Shown: positions 28,960 to 42,626, counted from the stretch's first letter. The stretch is 64,000 bases of DNA from Capitella teleta (GCA_000328365.1 KB307754.1:107405-171404); one strand, 5' to 3'. Translations and numbers: made by a program. The notes: a model not told the origin generated them from the letters alone.

Positions 28960-29430
28960 TCTAGACTGTTGAAGTTTGTAGAGACTGTGGCCTCATTCAA
29001 GGAGGCTCAGAAGAAGATGACCACAGAGCTATCCCAGTTAAGTCAACACTTAGATAATGTTGATACTTCTGAGTCAAAGCTGATTCCAACCCCGAGAAAG
29101 CTATTTGTACCACCCAAGGCAAGCTGTCATCACTCGCTTTATGCTGATGTGCTGAAGTGCAGTGAGCCTTGGTGTATGCTGCTTTTTTATTTCGTGAGGA
29201 CCAGATGAGTGAGTCATGGACAGCCGTACAACCACTCAGATGAGTGAAACAACGGAACTGAAGAATATCACTGGAAGTGATAGTAAAAGCAACTGAAGTG
29301 CCTTTCGAGGAGCCCCTGAGGTCAGGAGCCTATTAATTTTCAATGTTACGAAGGAGCCACCAAGGAAGATCTGAGTGAGTGGCTCAAAGAAAAGAAAGTC
29401 ACCCCTGCCAGTGTGAGGATGATGTCCAGG
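28960..29430 (+). mobile_element. Probable LINE ORF1 fragment
   Basis: Two open stretches in different frames: one with VASFKEAQKKMTTELSQLSQ (coiled-coil-like, ~28970-29206) and one with GATKEDLSEWLKEKKVTPAS (~29345-29460), resembling the N-terminal and middle parts of LINE ORF1-type proteins. Frames are broken. The identification is by general pattern only. Confidence 0.4.
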
Positions 29431-29707
29431 CTGTTAGCTAGCCATGCGTCTGTGCATCCTGGGGACGCCTAATCTCAGTTTTGGGATGCCTCATTTTTTT
29501 CAATAGGACGCCTTTAATTCTATAGAAATGACACCTCGATTTTGTTGCAGTGGACAAGTTGTTTTTTATTGTAGGACACTCGCTTATTAGATGGATAACA
29601 TGTTTTAAAAACGCTAGAATTGTTATCTGGTTGTCTTCTTTAATCTTTTTTAATAAACCTTTGTAAGAGTAAGCAAACAAGCTTAATTAATGTGATAAAA
29701 ACTTGAA

Positions 29708-29918
<211 letters not shown>

Positions 29919-29999
29919 TATGTAAGCATACTGGCCGGGGAACAGTGTAATTAAAACAAAAACAAAACCCAACATATTCAGTAATCAGCTCCACCCACT

Positions 30000-30179
30000 T
30001 TGAAATTCAGTCAACATCTACTCTCCGATTGTCGGCAAGAGGAGTCGAGAAACTTCTGGGAGCGTCTGCAACAACGGAGCGTGAAACCGAAGGAAAATCC
30101 GCAAACATCGGCTCCATCCTCATCGGAATAATTAATTAATCGTGTTATTTTGGTCGATTAGTTATCACTAAATATCATC
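30000..30179 (+). promoter_or_regulatory. CCT4 promoter and 5' UTR region
   Basis: The sequence between the (TAA)n array and the CCT4 ATG is less A/T-rich than its surroundings (30020-30120). No TATA box at a clear position is seen. Extent is inferred from position only. Confidence 0.35.
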
Positions 30180-32801
30180 ATGCCCAAAGGACCCGCCGCC
30201 AAAGCCAAGAGTCAATCCGGATACAAGGATAAAGAGAAGCCGACCCAGATCCGATTCAGCAACATCACTGCTGCCAAAGGTGTTTGGACTTGTCAAAATT
30301 CTTCAGTTCTGAACATGAACACTTTCTAAGTACTTTGTGATGCCAATTAATGAAATCATGATTTCCCTTTGAGACCATTTACAGTGATAGAAGTTCCTAA
30401 ACTGTCAATTTTACTGGAAAGATCCAGAATATAAATATAATGACACACACACTCAGACACTGACTGACAGGCCCTGCCCCAGGCTGATGATTCATGTTCA
30501 TGATCAATGATTATGATGTTGTATAATACTAACTGTCACTGATAATAGATATTGTTGTCAGTGGAGTTAGGTTATTGTTGGTGTCAACAGGATGACAGAT
30601 TCATGATTGCAGTTTGAGACTAGATTGAAAATGATTGAATTCGCCAAAGTTATTTACATTTCCTAGCAGATCTCCCTTGTCAACAAACTTACAATGTGTG
30701 TTGTTTCTTCCTAATATTGATATTTGGGTTCATTTGTCTTTTCTCTAATTTTTCTAATTGCCTTCCAGCGGTTGCAGATGCCATCCGTACTAGCTTGGGC
30801 CCTCGTGGCATGGACAAAATGGTAACAGCATTCATGATCAATTAGCGTTGCATCATTTGTTTGCATTTGCCAGATCCAGTCGAGCAATGGGGATGTGACT
30901 ATCACCAATGATGGCGCCACCATTCTCAAGCAGATGCAGTTGCTTCACCCCGCTGCCAAAATGGTAGGGTCATAAAACGCACCCGTCTTCTCTGATAACA
31001 GTTTTAATTTTTCAGCTGGTCGAACTGTCCAAAGCTCAGGATGTTGAGGCAGGAGACGGGACCACGACCGTCACCGTAATCGCCGGCAGTCTCCTTGACG
31101 CTGCTCAGAAGCTCCTCGCCAAAGGTTTGCAGCGATTCTTGTAGAAAATGAAATTTCACTGATTGGATATTGCGCAGGTATCCATCCTACCTCCATCTCG
31201 GATTCCTTCCAAAAGGCGGCCGCCAAATCGGTGGAAATCCTTGAAACCATGGGAACACCCTTGGAGCTCTCAGATCGTGAATCTCTCCTAAAGAGCGCCA
31301 GCACTTCACTGAACTCCAAGGTGGTGTCGCAATACTCGAACATCTTGGCCCCTTTGTGTGTGGACGCTGTGCTTAATGTCATTGACCCTGCTACTGATGT
31401 CAATGTCAATCTCACCGATATCAAAATTGTCAAGAAACTCGGGTACGTTAAAAGAAATTCTCAGCTTGTTTTATTATTTTGATTTCTGTTTGCGTTGTTC
31501 AGTGGCACTGTTGAGGACACTGAGTTGATCGAGGGCTTGCTGTTTGATAACAAGACGGCTGGTTCAGGAGGCCCCTCCAAAATTGAGAAGGCCAAGATTG
31601 GTCTGATTCAGTTCTGCATTTCTCCTCCTAAAACTGATGTGAGTAGGAATCTTTTTTACTACCTGGATTTTTTCAATATTTCTCGCTGCTCAGATGGAGA
31701 ACCAAGTTGTTGTGTCCGATTATGAACAAATGGATCGCGTCTTGCGGGAAGAGCGACAGTACATCCTGAACATCGTGAAACAGATCAAGAAAACCGGCTG
31801 CAATGTCCTCCTTATTCAAAAATCCATTCTCCGGTTTGTTATTAATTATCATGTTTAACATTGATTTAACATTGATTTAACAGGGACGCTGTTAATGATC
31901 TTGCTCTGCATTTCCTCGCCAAGATGAAAATTATGGTTATCAAGGATATCGAACGTGAAGACATTGAGTTTGTCTGCAAGAGTCTGGGCTGTCGTCCAGC
32001 CGCTAGTCTGGATCACTTCTCTGCTGATATTCTGGGATCGGCTGACCTTGTTGAGGAAATCCACACTGGGGAAAGCAAAGTGACGAAAGTGAGTAGCAAG
32101 GTTGTTGATAAGGAAAGGTGTTTACTCTATTTTGTTTCCAGGTCACTGGTATTGCCAACGGAGGCAAAACTGTTTCGGTGCTTGTCCGAGGTTCCAACAA
32201 ACTTGTCCTGGAAGAGGCCGATAGATCTATCCATGACGCTCTCTGTGTTATCCGATGCTTGGTGAAGAAAAGGTGCGAGTGGCTTTGAATTGTGAAATGA
32301 TCTCAATTTATGTCACTTTGTCACAGAGCTCTGATTGCTGGAGGTGGGGCCCCAGAGATTGAGTTGTCTCTTCGCCTGAGTGAGTTTGCGCACACGCTGA
32401 GTGGTATGGAGCAGTACTGCTTCCGTGCTTTTGCCGACGCCATGGAAATAATCCCGTTCACCCTTGCGGAGAACGCTGGGCTCAACCCCATCGCCACGGT
32501 AACGGAACTGAGAAACAAGCACGCTCAGGGCATGAAGACGGCCGGTATTAACGTCAGAAAGGTGAGATTTTGTCACAGCGATTCTCGATGGTGAATTTTA
32601 ATAGCATTGCTGTGAAATTCGCCTGCGTTTAATTTTGCGTGGAATTCCTTCTGACTGATGTGCTTGCAGGGCGCCATCACCAACATCCTTGAAGAGAATG
32701 TCGTTCAACCACTGCTTGTTTCGACCAGCGCCGTTCATCTTGCGGCGGAAACCGTTCGTAGCATCCTGAAGATTGATGATATTGTGAACGTCGTTCGATA
32801 A
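30180..32801 (+). CDS. CCT4: T-complex protein 1 subunit delta (CCT4)
   Basis: Exons: 30180-30279, 30769-30821, 30874-30963, 31016-31124, 31178-31442, 31503-31638, 31694-31833, 31884-32088, 32142-32272, 32327-32561, 32670-32801, giving 531 residues, close to the usual ~540. It is one of eight subunits of the cytosolic chaperonin TRiC/CCT, which folds actin, tubulin and WD40 proteins with ATP. Visible group II chaperonin motifs are [11 protein letters not shown] (nucleotide loop), [26 protein letters not shown] (the GDGTT ATP-binding Asp) and [11 protein letters not shown] near the C-terminus. The Lys/Ala-rich N-terminus ([20 protein letters not shown]) fits CCT4 rather than other subunits. 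Intron 1 is 489 bases; most others are 50-60. Confidence 0.97.
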
Positions 32802-32983
32802 GATCTCAAGATGAATGATATGTTTAACCCTTGCTTACTTTTCATGACTGTGATTCATGCAATGTACGATTCATTTTGATACACGTGTGCTGTTTCCTCT
32901 TCTCTCTTTCTCTTCTTACTGTCCGATCGAGCTGTATGTCTTTTTTGTAGTGTGGTTCTTCTCTCTTTTGTGCGAAGAGAGCG

Positions 32984-32989
32984 AATAAA
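32984..32989 (+). promoter_or_regulatory. Poly(A) signal of CCT4
   Basis: AATAAA 183 bases past the CCT4 stop codon, after a CT-rich 3' UTR. Confidence 0.7.
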
Positions 32990-32999
32990 AAGATCAAAT

Positions 33000-35130
33000 T
33001 TGGAAATTTTGAGGTATTTTTTATTTATGTTTGTTTTACATTAGTATGGATATGTTACTGGTAACATATCTTATCTATTTATCATGGATCGATTATCTTC
33101 GCTCGTGCAAGGAAGCAATTGTCACTAAGAAGCCATCACTGGACCCATCTGTTTTGGCGAAATACCGCCCTGTTTCAAACGTACTGTTCCATCTAAAAAA
33201 TACTGGAATTAATAGTGCTAACTAAATTCAATGAATATCGCTCTCAACCGTAAATTGAAGTTTCAGAACCTGATGACATGTATAATACGTTATGATATTT
33301 CGGACAACAATCTCAAGACAGATTGCCCAAAATCATAACGTTACCCTTGGATCATAACGGAGTACAAAAACATTCATAACGTTCTAGCTCTTGCGATATC
33401 GGTCAGGAATGTTGGCGGCCAGCCAAGCAATTTACCAGGAGGTGATAGAAACGACTTGATGTTTTCGATAATCATTCGCACTATCTGGAGATTAATACAC
33501 ATACATATGTACATACACATGTGGTGGGCCTATCAAGTTTCAGCTCTAAAACAAACGATTTCTCGCTGCAGGCTTGTCAAGTCACTGAGATTTTATAAAA
33601 ACCACCCCATCGGCTCGAGTTTGACCCAAAATTTATTGAAGTTCTTTCTGGTCAAAGAGGTGGAAAAGCTGCGATCATTAGCTAATTAAGAAGGCTTAAT
33701 TATCGCACATATAATTTTGACCCATAACAACCAACGTTGAACGTCGGTCACATGTTTGGCTGGTACGAATATCATGAAAGGATTGGTATTGGGCATAATT
33801 GGCCTAATATTATCCAGCATAATGCTCATATCTAAAGTCTATGGATTTAAAAGAAGTTGATTCGAACGTTGAAGCACAACTACATGTATATTATGCAATT
33901 CATAGTTTCATTTTATAATAATTTAAGGTTCTCATTGAAATGCCTGCACATTGCAAGGTGAAACCAAGGGTAAAAAAAATATATATTATATTATTGATCT
34001 AAATGAGGAGATACAGAGAGGAGTAGGAAGTAATAAGGTATATCAATATATGCTAGCATGTATATTCGCTGTACCTAACATACAAGAAGATTATATGACA
34101 TAAGAAATTATATAATAAATAGAGGACATTGTAAAGCATCTTGAAGAATATGGAGATTTAGAAAAGCATCGATCGATGAAAATAATTACAGAACGTAATC
34201 AGGTAATATGCAATTTAGTGCGGAAAGAAGGGACGAATTGCAATAATCCTATAGGAACAGAACAGAGGCGGGGAAACCGGACGGGTTGAACGTGTTCTAC
34301 TTTCGTCACAAATTTATTATTGAAGATGCCTAATTGGATCACTAATTAGTAAGGTTTAAAGCCATTATTTAATCACATAAATTAATTCTAGCATTTTCAT
34401 TTTTGGACAGCTAAACTTTCGCTTGTTGATCACTTTTGATTTCCCGGATCGTCATTTTGGGTTTTTCGCTTTGAGGCTCGGTCCCAAATCTTCTCGAAAA
34501 CAGCGAACCGCCATTTGCATTACAGTCGATGTACAGTCGCAGCCGATTCAATGCGAACCAATGCCCCGCCGGCACCGATAAAAGTAGATCTGGAGTCCCT
34601 TACTACAATAACTCCCAACTGCCACGATCACCTCGCGCGTATCGGAACACAAAGGGTTAATGACTACACACAGAGCCGCCCAGCAACTGCGTCGAACAGC
34701 ATGCTGGCTGAGCTTACAGTAGCACCTGTCACAAGCAGCACCTCCACTCTTGCTCTTTGTTAACGAGTGCCCGACTCGCCGGAGACAGATCGGCGTGGAT
34801 TCACGATTCCGCTCAAAACCAATCACGCCAATCGATTCCTCAGCAACCCGGGTTTCATTTGATACCCTGGATGACCAGGGCTGCGAGTGAGAAATACTTG
34901 GAAAAGGGCTCAAATTCGCGGCACCCCCTTCGATTGTGCGAGCGAGAAGGACGCCGCGTGACGTCACGTTCGAAAGAGGAAGACACAAGCAATGGCCGCT
35001 CACGCATGCTGACCCGGCGCGCGCTCTCCACATATTATCAGCTCTTGACCGCTCGGGATATCCGTGAAATTAGCTCTGCATGTGCATGAATCATTAGTGG
35101 ATACTTGGGATTCATTTTGAATCGGGAAGC
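33000..35130. other. CCT4-MTA spacer and MTA upstream region
   Basis: A/T-rich, with a cluster of four CATAACG/CGTTATG motifs at 33288-33381. From ~34500 to 35050 the sequence becomes more G/C-rich with many CpG, as expected for the MTA promoter. Open frames there (both strands, up to 160 codons) resemble nothing I know. Confidence 0.55.
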
Positions 35131-38100
35131 ATGGCTGCAAACATGTATCGCGTCGGAGGTAAGTCGCTCATTTTTCAATTGATATTCAAGCGTGGAGAGA
35201 AGAGAGGAATCGGCGTTATATCTGTAATGATATTTATCGCAGATGGAATCGATTTCTGGGATAACATGTTGAATATTGTTGCTGTGTTGAGTTTTATCTT
35301 ATTGATTGTGATTGGTTTAATTGAGGTTAAATCGAGGGAAATTCTACTTGAAGAAGTTTTCTTCCGAGCAAGTTTACTTCTGTGAACCATGTAGAGGCGT
35401 AATGCGGTTTGCGCTATCTGCGATGTTTGGAGGCTTCTCGCGCAAAAACCTCTTGTCAAAGTTGGTAATTTTTTGTTATAATTGTGATGCATGGTTCTCA
35501 AGGGATAAATTAAAATTATTTCCGATCTGCAAATCTCATCATAAAAGGCAAATTGATCAAAATTTGAGGGACTATTTTTCTGGCGGAGGCATCGCCATCA
35601 CAAAGCCGCAATGCTTATTCGAATATTTCTTCTCTCATCACAGACTATGTCTTCTTCGAGACATCATCAACGACTCCATACCAGATCAGAAGAATCGAAG
35701 AACTCAACAAGGTGGGTGCTCATGACCTTTTAACCCCATATCTATCATGTATACATCTCTAAATTCATATTTGAATGTGGGGTGCATTGTAGAGAATCGT
35801 CTCATCTAAATGCTCCACTGCGTCAATCTGTCGTTCATTGATCGTATATGCAATGTCAATGTAAGTCCATATTGTTCCACTGCAGACTCCCAATGGAAAT
35901 GTCGAAGCCAAAGTCATGTGCTTCTACCGCCGACGGGATATCTCCAGTTCGCTCATTATGCTGGCTGACAAACACCAGAGTAAGTATTATGCAATCAATG
36001 TAGATTGTAGGAATATCATATACATGCACCTACCACGTGTACAACTGAAGTTGCATGAGGTTATGCAATCAACACCTCTCCCAAACCGACCAAGAAGCAT
36101 AGTAACACCCCTGGGCTGGCCTCCCCACGTGGCTTTGTTTGTAGATTGTGCGTTTTTCGTCTGCTATGAGGAAAGTAGTACGGCTGAGTATGAATGGACT
36201 TGTAGTTGCTGCAAGTTTAGTGTGTGGGCCCTGGGTGCAAGTAATTTTGCTCAAGTTTGTTGAATATTTTCAACTTATTACATTTCAGTATTGCTAAGGA
36301 TTAATTTAATTTAATTAATTTTAATTTAATTGCTAAGGATCTTAATTTGATAAATGATCATTATTATGTGTGATAGAAAACCTAAAATCATGAAAAATGG
36401 CTCTCAGTTAAGGATTAGTGTCAACAAGAGTATTTTTGTCAAAATCATTATTTGGAGATTCTGGATTATTTCTAAATACCCTAGATTAACTAACAGATAA
36501 TTAACACATGTTAATTAATTAAACACGTTAATTATCTGCTTAATTAATCTGATTAGTGAGAAATAGAAATTGCAGAAACAGAAACAAGGATAACTGATAA
36601 AGAGAAGGGAAAGGAAATTCAATTGTATGAATTTTTGCTAATGAGGAGGCAGATTTTGATTGTGAAATTAAATCTTGTTGTATGGAACTGGTGTCAATGT
36701 TCACTATCAATGACGGAATGATAAGCAAGGGCTTTGCGAATGTCAAACATGGATTTTCTTACTCATGCCTGAAATGAAATTAAGATCGCAACTTTCAAGC
36801 TCATCAACATATTGGCCATTTTAACATCTTTTTGAACTCAGTTGTAATTTAGGACTTGTGTGTTATGTAAGGGACTTGAAATTTTTTAATTTTTCAAATT
36901 TTTAAAACCGTTTGAAATTTAATTTTAGTTTCAGACTTTTCAGCATAAGTTCTGATATTAAGGGTCATAATCCAGACTGTTGCTTTTTCTGATGATGGTC
37001 ATCGATTCATCGTTCACCTTGGAATTTAAAAGCTAATCTTGATTCTCAGTTTGTGTTCATGTTAGAATTGTTAAACAGCACTTAACAAATGCGACTGTTT
37101 TTAATTTCCCCTCGTATCCTCGTTGTGAAGGAACTCGTGGCTTTGGGTCTGAGTACTTGGCACTCAGCTCAGAGACAATTCTTACCTGTCGGGGAAATTC
37201 CTCATTTGTACTCAAGAATGATGAATATTAATTTATTATATTATTTAATTATTTTTTTTTTCTGGAGGGGGGGGGGGAGGGAGGTGATTAATCATAGATG
37301 TCTGACACACAACTGATAGAAACCATTAATAAGGTTTGTGAAGTGACTAGCAGTTATAAGAATTTAAATTAGTTAAATTAGAGTCTGTTTTGAGATTCGC
37401 ATTGGAAGCTGTCCAGCATTGACTCCCCAGTGCTGTTAGCTCTATGAGGGTAAAATTAAGTTGAATTCGTTATTTGAGATAACCCTGATTTTTGTTTTGG
37501 CCTCATTGGTTTATATTGGTTAATATTTTTTATTCAGAAAAATCTCCTACTACTAATGGCTCATTGTAATCATTAAAAATATGTATGTCACCTTATACGG
37601 TTATTGGTATCACTGTGAATCTATTATCAGAGTTGAAATTGAAATTAATTATGACGTATCTGGGATTAGCTTCACAAGGTTATATATTTAATCTGATGAA
37701 AGTACTGGCTATATTCATTCAAATTATTATTATTTTTAATCATAGATTCATAAATAGTATTTTCAGTACTATGTGTATATAGTTCACGCTATTACACATC
37801 AGTGTCAATCATGTTTCCATTCTTCAACCATCGCTATATGTCTCATCGAAATTGAATGTTTTATCAATATCCGTGCACAGATACCGATTGTATCTGTTTT
37901 TGTACGTAATTGTGAACTTTGACCTCGGTGCTGCTTGTACACCTTGGCGACCGGCCTCGCGTCTTCTTCTCAATCCAACATGGCCGATGATGATGATCCA
38001 TGTCTTGCGCCTACAGTTGTGTATTTTGAAACGGACCCCGGTTATCCCGAACCCCCCGACTGAGGCGCACTCAAAATGGCTGCATTTCCCAGCCTCCTCC

Positions 38101-41100
38101 TTCTATGCAAATTTTTTTTTTTTTTTTTTTTTTGAGTCGAGTGTGACTGGCCTGTTTATCGTATACACAGCGCCACCTTGTCATTGAAATTCTCGCGTCG
38201 CTGTTTGGGTGATTAGAGGGTTAAACTTTGATATCGCGAACCCGGCTTGAAGCCGCCGCCGCTCCTTCAGCCAAGCGCTGCTTCGTTCCGCCGCTCTGAG
38301 ATCATCGGCTGCGCTGCTCAACACGGTACATTTGTATTTTTATCGCCATCCAAATCGTTTTGACTTTGATGAAAATTACCGCTGATGACGTAAGGTTTGG
38401 ACACTGGCCGGCCGTTTTGAACCGTTTCCATATTCCATAAGCAAACCGATCACGCACATTGCGTATCACGCACATACATCGACACGCACACTGCACGCAC
38501 ACTGAGTCTGGGACTACTTTTACCATCTGTCAATCAGAGTGGAGGGATACACTGCTCACGAGGTGGTTCTTAGGTCGAGTGAAGATCATCAATGTGCCAT
38601 GTAAATGACCCCCCCCCCCTTCTTTTGTAGTTTCAAGTTGGGTAATTTTCCACTGTAGCGGGAGGTTCTACTGTAGGTTCGGCGCACGAAGGAGTCTTTC
38701 GACTGAGCCATGTCACTGCAGCTGTCGATTTGGCGCCACCTCACGTGACCATGACGCCTCCTTTGTTTTTCGGACCCCTTCCAGAATGTTCTTCATTTGA
38801 ACAGAATTAAATTACAAGTTCACTTTTATCAGATTTTAATTTTTTTTTTTTTAATTTTTTATGAGCTTAATTTGAATGAACTTGCTATGGAGGAACGCAT
38901 TGTAGAGGATAAAAACAGGAATTCCTGAATTTGAAGTGCAAGGGCTGAGTTTTGTCTAGATCTAAATAAATATCAATAAAAGTTAAAATTCGTTAATGCT
39001 GCTGTGTCAGGGGTTGGTGAGCCTCAGTTGAATTTTCCGTACACTTGCGCTAATTTGTTTCGCCGCACAGGTGCACTTGAGGATGACACAGACGCGCATG
39101 ATGACGAGGACCTCTGCGAGAAGCAGAGGCATCAGCTCAAACACCGTGAGCTGTTTCTCTCTCGGCAAGTGGAGACCCTACCTGCCACGCACATCCGCGG
39201 CAAGTGCACGGTGACCCTGCTGAACGAGACGGAGGCGCTGCTCTCGTACTTGAATAAAGACGACAGCTTCTTCTACTCTCTCGTCTACGACCCTCAGCAG
39301 AAGACACTCCTGGCCGACAAGGGCGAGATCCGCGTTGGCAGCAAGTACCAAGCGGAGGCCAACAGCGTCGAGATGCTGAAGGATGGCGAGCACGACGGGC
39401 GCAGTCTGGAGGAGCTGGAGTCGCTCGTTTGGCATCCGGACTCGGGCCTCAACGACAAGCACCTTGATCAGTTTCTAGTCATTGCCAGGTTGGCTTATAT
39501 CTCACGCGTTTGTCATCACTGTGAGTTTGTTTTTCTCCGCTAGATCCGTGGGCACGTTTGCCCGCGCGCTCGACTGCACGAGCACTGTGAGGCAGCCGTC
39601 CCTTCACATGAGTGCGGCCGCTGCCTCTAGGGACATCACCCTCTATCACGCCATGGACACGCTGCACAGGCATGGTTACGACGTCTCCAAGGCCATCACG
39701 AGCCTCGTGCCCAGCAGTGGACCCGTGCTTTGTCGCGATGAGATGGAGGAGTGGTCTGCCTCCGAGGCTAACTTTTTCGAGGAGGCCATTGAAAAATATG
39801 GCAAAGACTTCAACGATGTGCGCCAGGATTTTGTGAGTGGGCCCCCTGTGTTGTTTTGTTTGTTTTGATTTTATTGATCTCGGCTCAGCTTCCCTGGAAG
39901 AGTTTGAAGAGCATTGTGGAGTATTACTACATGTGGAAAACGACTGATCGCTATGTGCAACAGGTGAGCACTCTTGAGTCGGACTTGAGTTTTTTTGACG
40001 CTGTTTTTCTGTCGCAGAAACGCATCAAAGCAGCAGAGGCTGAATCCAAGCTGAAACAAGTGTACATTCCCAATTAGTGAGTGTGAAATTGATGCGCACA
40101 TGAAATAAAAAATGAGTTTTTGTTTTGATCAGTAACAAGCCGAACCCCGCCCAGATCTCATCCAAGATGAACGGAGAAGGAGCGGGACGTGCGTGCGAGA
40201 GCTGCTACAGTGAGTCCTCCTCTGACGCGCACGCATATCGCAAGAGTATTTGCCGTTTCAGCGTCTCACTCCAGTCAGTGGTACTCGTGGGGTCCTGTGC
40301 ACATGGCATGTCGCTTGTGTTCTCTGTGCTGGACGTATTGGAAGAAGTACGGAGGCCTCAAGATGCCAACAAGATTGGGTACGGTGACCTCATCTTTTAC
40401 TTCCTCTCTTTTCTTTTCCTCTTTGCTTCTTTCGGCCTTTTCTGCTTTCTGTGCTTAGTTACATGTATTTTCGCCAGATGGCGCTAGACCGCCTCCTCAA
40501 GAAAGAGCAGGTTAGCACTGCGTGGCTTTAGGCTTTATTTAGGCTTTGGTCAATCGTGTTTCTTATTTGTGTTTTTGTTCTTTTTGTGCGGAAATTCTTT
40601 CTTTAATGCTGACTTTTCTGTTTATTTGTATAATTGATATATTGTTTTACTTTTACCATGTTGAATACCTCTCCAATTTTATCTGAATTCCCTCGGTCGT
40701 CGTTTTTAAATTATTTCACAACTGGAAGTAATTTCCATGATGCTGATAACTGAAATTGTGGGTAAATATAATTTTGCCCTCGTAGTGAGTTTAATCATGT
40801 AATTAATAATCTACATTTCTTTACCGAGAATTCGTGATTCCAGGCGTAATGTAATTGTATCTCGAGGGAGTGTAAGATGTTTGTTTGTTTGTTTGTTTGT
40901 TGAATATTTTTTATTCTGTTTGTTGTTAATGCATTTTTTCTCTCCTTTTTCTATTCCTGCTTTTTCGGTTCTACAGGAAATCAAGATGGCGGTAAATATT
41001 CAGTTTTTCTCAAATATTTTTCGTTACGGTGGTGTCGTCATAGCTTTTCTTAGCAAATTGTGGACAAAATATTTAAATTTTATAATTATTATCGTGTAGA

Positions 41101-42626
41101 AGTCATTGAATAGGTGTTGGTAGGTAAACTAACAATGCATTACTGTTTTTTTAAATTTTTTTTTTTTTACTTTGCTACACAGTAGTGGTGAACATGTATT
41201 AGTTTTTATTCTTTTTCCGGCCGACTGTTGTTTGAAAATATTTCTGTGTATTTGCAATGATGGCCAAAACAGCATTGTATATTTTTGCATTTTCTCTTCT
41301 GCAGAACGCATGGCCCAGATGGCATCAATGCGTATGCACAAATGCACTATCGCTGGGTGTGGCAAGGTAAGCGCACGTTCCCTTGTAGGAAGCTCTTCTT
41401 AATGACCCCTCGCGATCAGGAATTCCGGCTGAAAGCCCACCTGGCGCGGCACTTAGCCACCGCGCACGGCCTGGCCATCCGCGCCGGCAGTCCTCGGCCT
41501 ATGATGAAGACGCGAGCTGCCTTCTGCTTGGTGACCACGCCCCTCACACGCATCAGTCGCCAGGTCTGCAAGGACATCCTGCAGATCAACAGAGCTGTGC
41601 GGCGACCTTTTGACCTCATAAACATTGCCCTGATCAAGCAGGAATGCCAGATGCGACTGCCGGACATCGGCAAGAAGCTGAAAACGCTCGTTCCGCAGAA
41701 ACCGCGCACGATGAACCCCACTTGCGCGCGCTTGGGCATCGACACCAAAGCCGAGAAGCCGGCTCTGCTGGCTCCGGCTGGGGAACGCAAGGAACCGGAC
41801 CGGCTAGCGTTCCCGTACACCTCTCCTCCTGGTTTGTCCATCAGCCAATTTTTATCCTCGCCAGAATTTAATTCTTTATTTCCTCGTAGCACCTCGTATT
41901 CGTGAGAGGGAACCCACCCCCCCGCCTCAAGTACCCTCGGGACAACCTTCCATCATGAAGAAGCGAGGCTACGAACAAGCCAACGGAATTGATGGTAAGC
42001 GAGGGAAATGCGCGGTATCTTGTGATGATATAATTGTTGTCGCTCAGGACCTGCCGCTAAGCGACAGATGATGGGCGTCATCCGGCAAGCGGGCAGCGCG
42101 GCCAATCAGCTGTCTCGCAGCTCCGTCATCAATCACATGTCCAACGGCAGAAGTGGAATTCCTGGAATCCGCACGCCAGGGAGCAACATGCGCAAGATGA
42201 TCCTCAACTGGATGGACGCGCCTGACGACGTCTACTTCGTAGCCACTGACGCCACGAGGTCTGTGCATTTTGTTTTTGTGTTTTTGCGTTTGTGTTGGTA
42301 TTGATGCATCAGTCGCCTGATGGAGTTCCCCTCGTTTCCAAATCACGCTCTTTTCCATAGTTCTGAAGACTTATCTTCTCAGGAAACTCCGCAAGCAGCT
42401 GACCGCGACGCAATTTAAGAGGGCCGCTCGCAAGCCGTGGCGCCGCCTGCCGGTCAAGACCCCGCCCTTCCCGTCAGCCCCCCCCAGCGTGGTTCCTCCT
42501 CCCCCTGCCCCTCAGGCCGCAGCCTCCAACTCCGCCTCCTCTCCAGCTCTGCCCTTCACCTCCATGCCAGCACAGCAACAACCAACTGCACAGCAGCGAA
42601 AGGAAGACTTTGTGGTGCTAGACTAA
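35131..42626 (+). CDS. MTA: Metastasis-associated protein (NuRD subunit MTA1/2/3 homologue)
   Basis: Sixteen exons, 768 residues: 35131-35158, 35644-35711, 35886-35979, 39071-39488, 39544-39832, 39889-39963, 40018-40076, 40133-40209, 40262-40378, 40478-40510, 40977-40991, 41305-41366, 41420-41831, 41890-41994, 42048-42258, 42383-42626. It is the scaffold of the NuRD deacetylase complex in the nucleus. Order: BAH domain (from [15 protein letters not shown]), ELM2 (from [11 protein letters not shown]), SANT (~270-318, [19 protein letters not shown]), GATA-type zinc finger (ACESCY...CRLCSLC, ~363-390), a C2H2-like finger ([21 protein letters not shown], ~437-460), then Pro-rich C-terminal segments with [11 protein letters not shown], like the RBBP4/7-binding motif, ending DFVVLD. 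BAH is about 15 residues shorter than in vertebrates. Intron 3 is 3.1 kb. Exon 11 is a 15-base micro-exon. Confidence 0.95.
35980..39070 (+). other. MTA intron 3 (3.1 kb)
   Basis: Mostly A/T-rich, with a homopolymer T run (38107-38133), poly-G near 37266 and a C/G-rich, CpG-containing block at ~37920-38330. No recognised gene on either strand. Confidence 0.75.
37920..38330 (+). promoter_or_regulatory. CpG-rich block in MTA intron 3, possible internal promoter
   Basis: G/C and CpG content rises sharply against the flanks (for example GCCGCCGCTCC near 38252). A Kozak-like ATG at 37979 opens a 27-codon frame beginning [20 protein letters not shown]. It may be an alternative MTA first exon or an unrelated start site. 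There is no direct evidence of transcription. Confidence 0.3.
40977..40991 (+). other. 15-base micro-exon of MTA
   Basis: The bases 40977-40991 have an acceptor (ttctacag) and a donor (GTAAAT) and a length of five codons in phase, adding GNQDG-type residues between the GATA finger and the C2H2-like finger. Skipping it keeps the frame, so it is likely optional. Confidence 0.5.

Noticed and set aside
30480-30545. C/D-box snoRNA candidate in CCT4 intron 1 (CTGATGAT ... ACTGA)
   Set aside because: C- and D-like boxes are about 60 bases apart, but no closing terminal stem and no clear rRNA guide could be seen.
34515-35033. Long open frames on both strands upstream of MTA
   Set aside because: No known motif and no splice partners. 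The frames are probably open because of the G/C-rich promoter composition.
39178-39462. Antisense frame over MTA exon 4
   Set aside because: It is a shadow of a G/C-rich coding exon with clear MTA protein on the plus strand.
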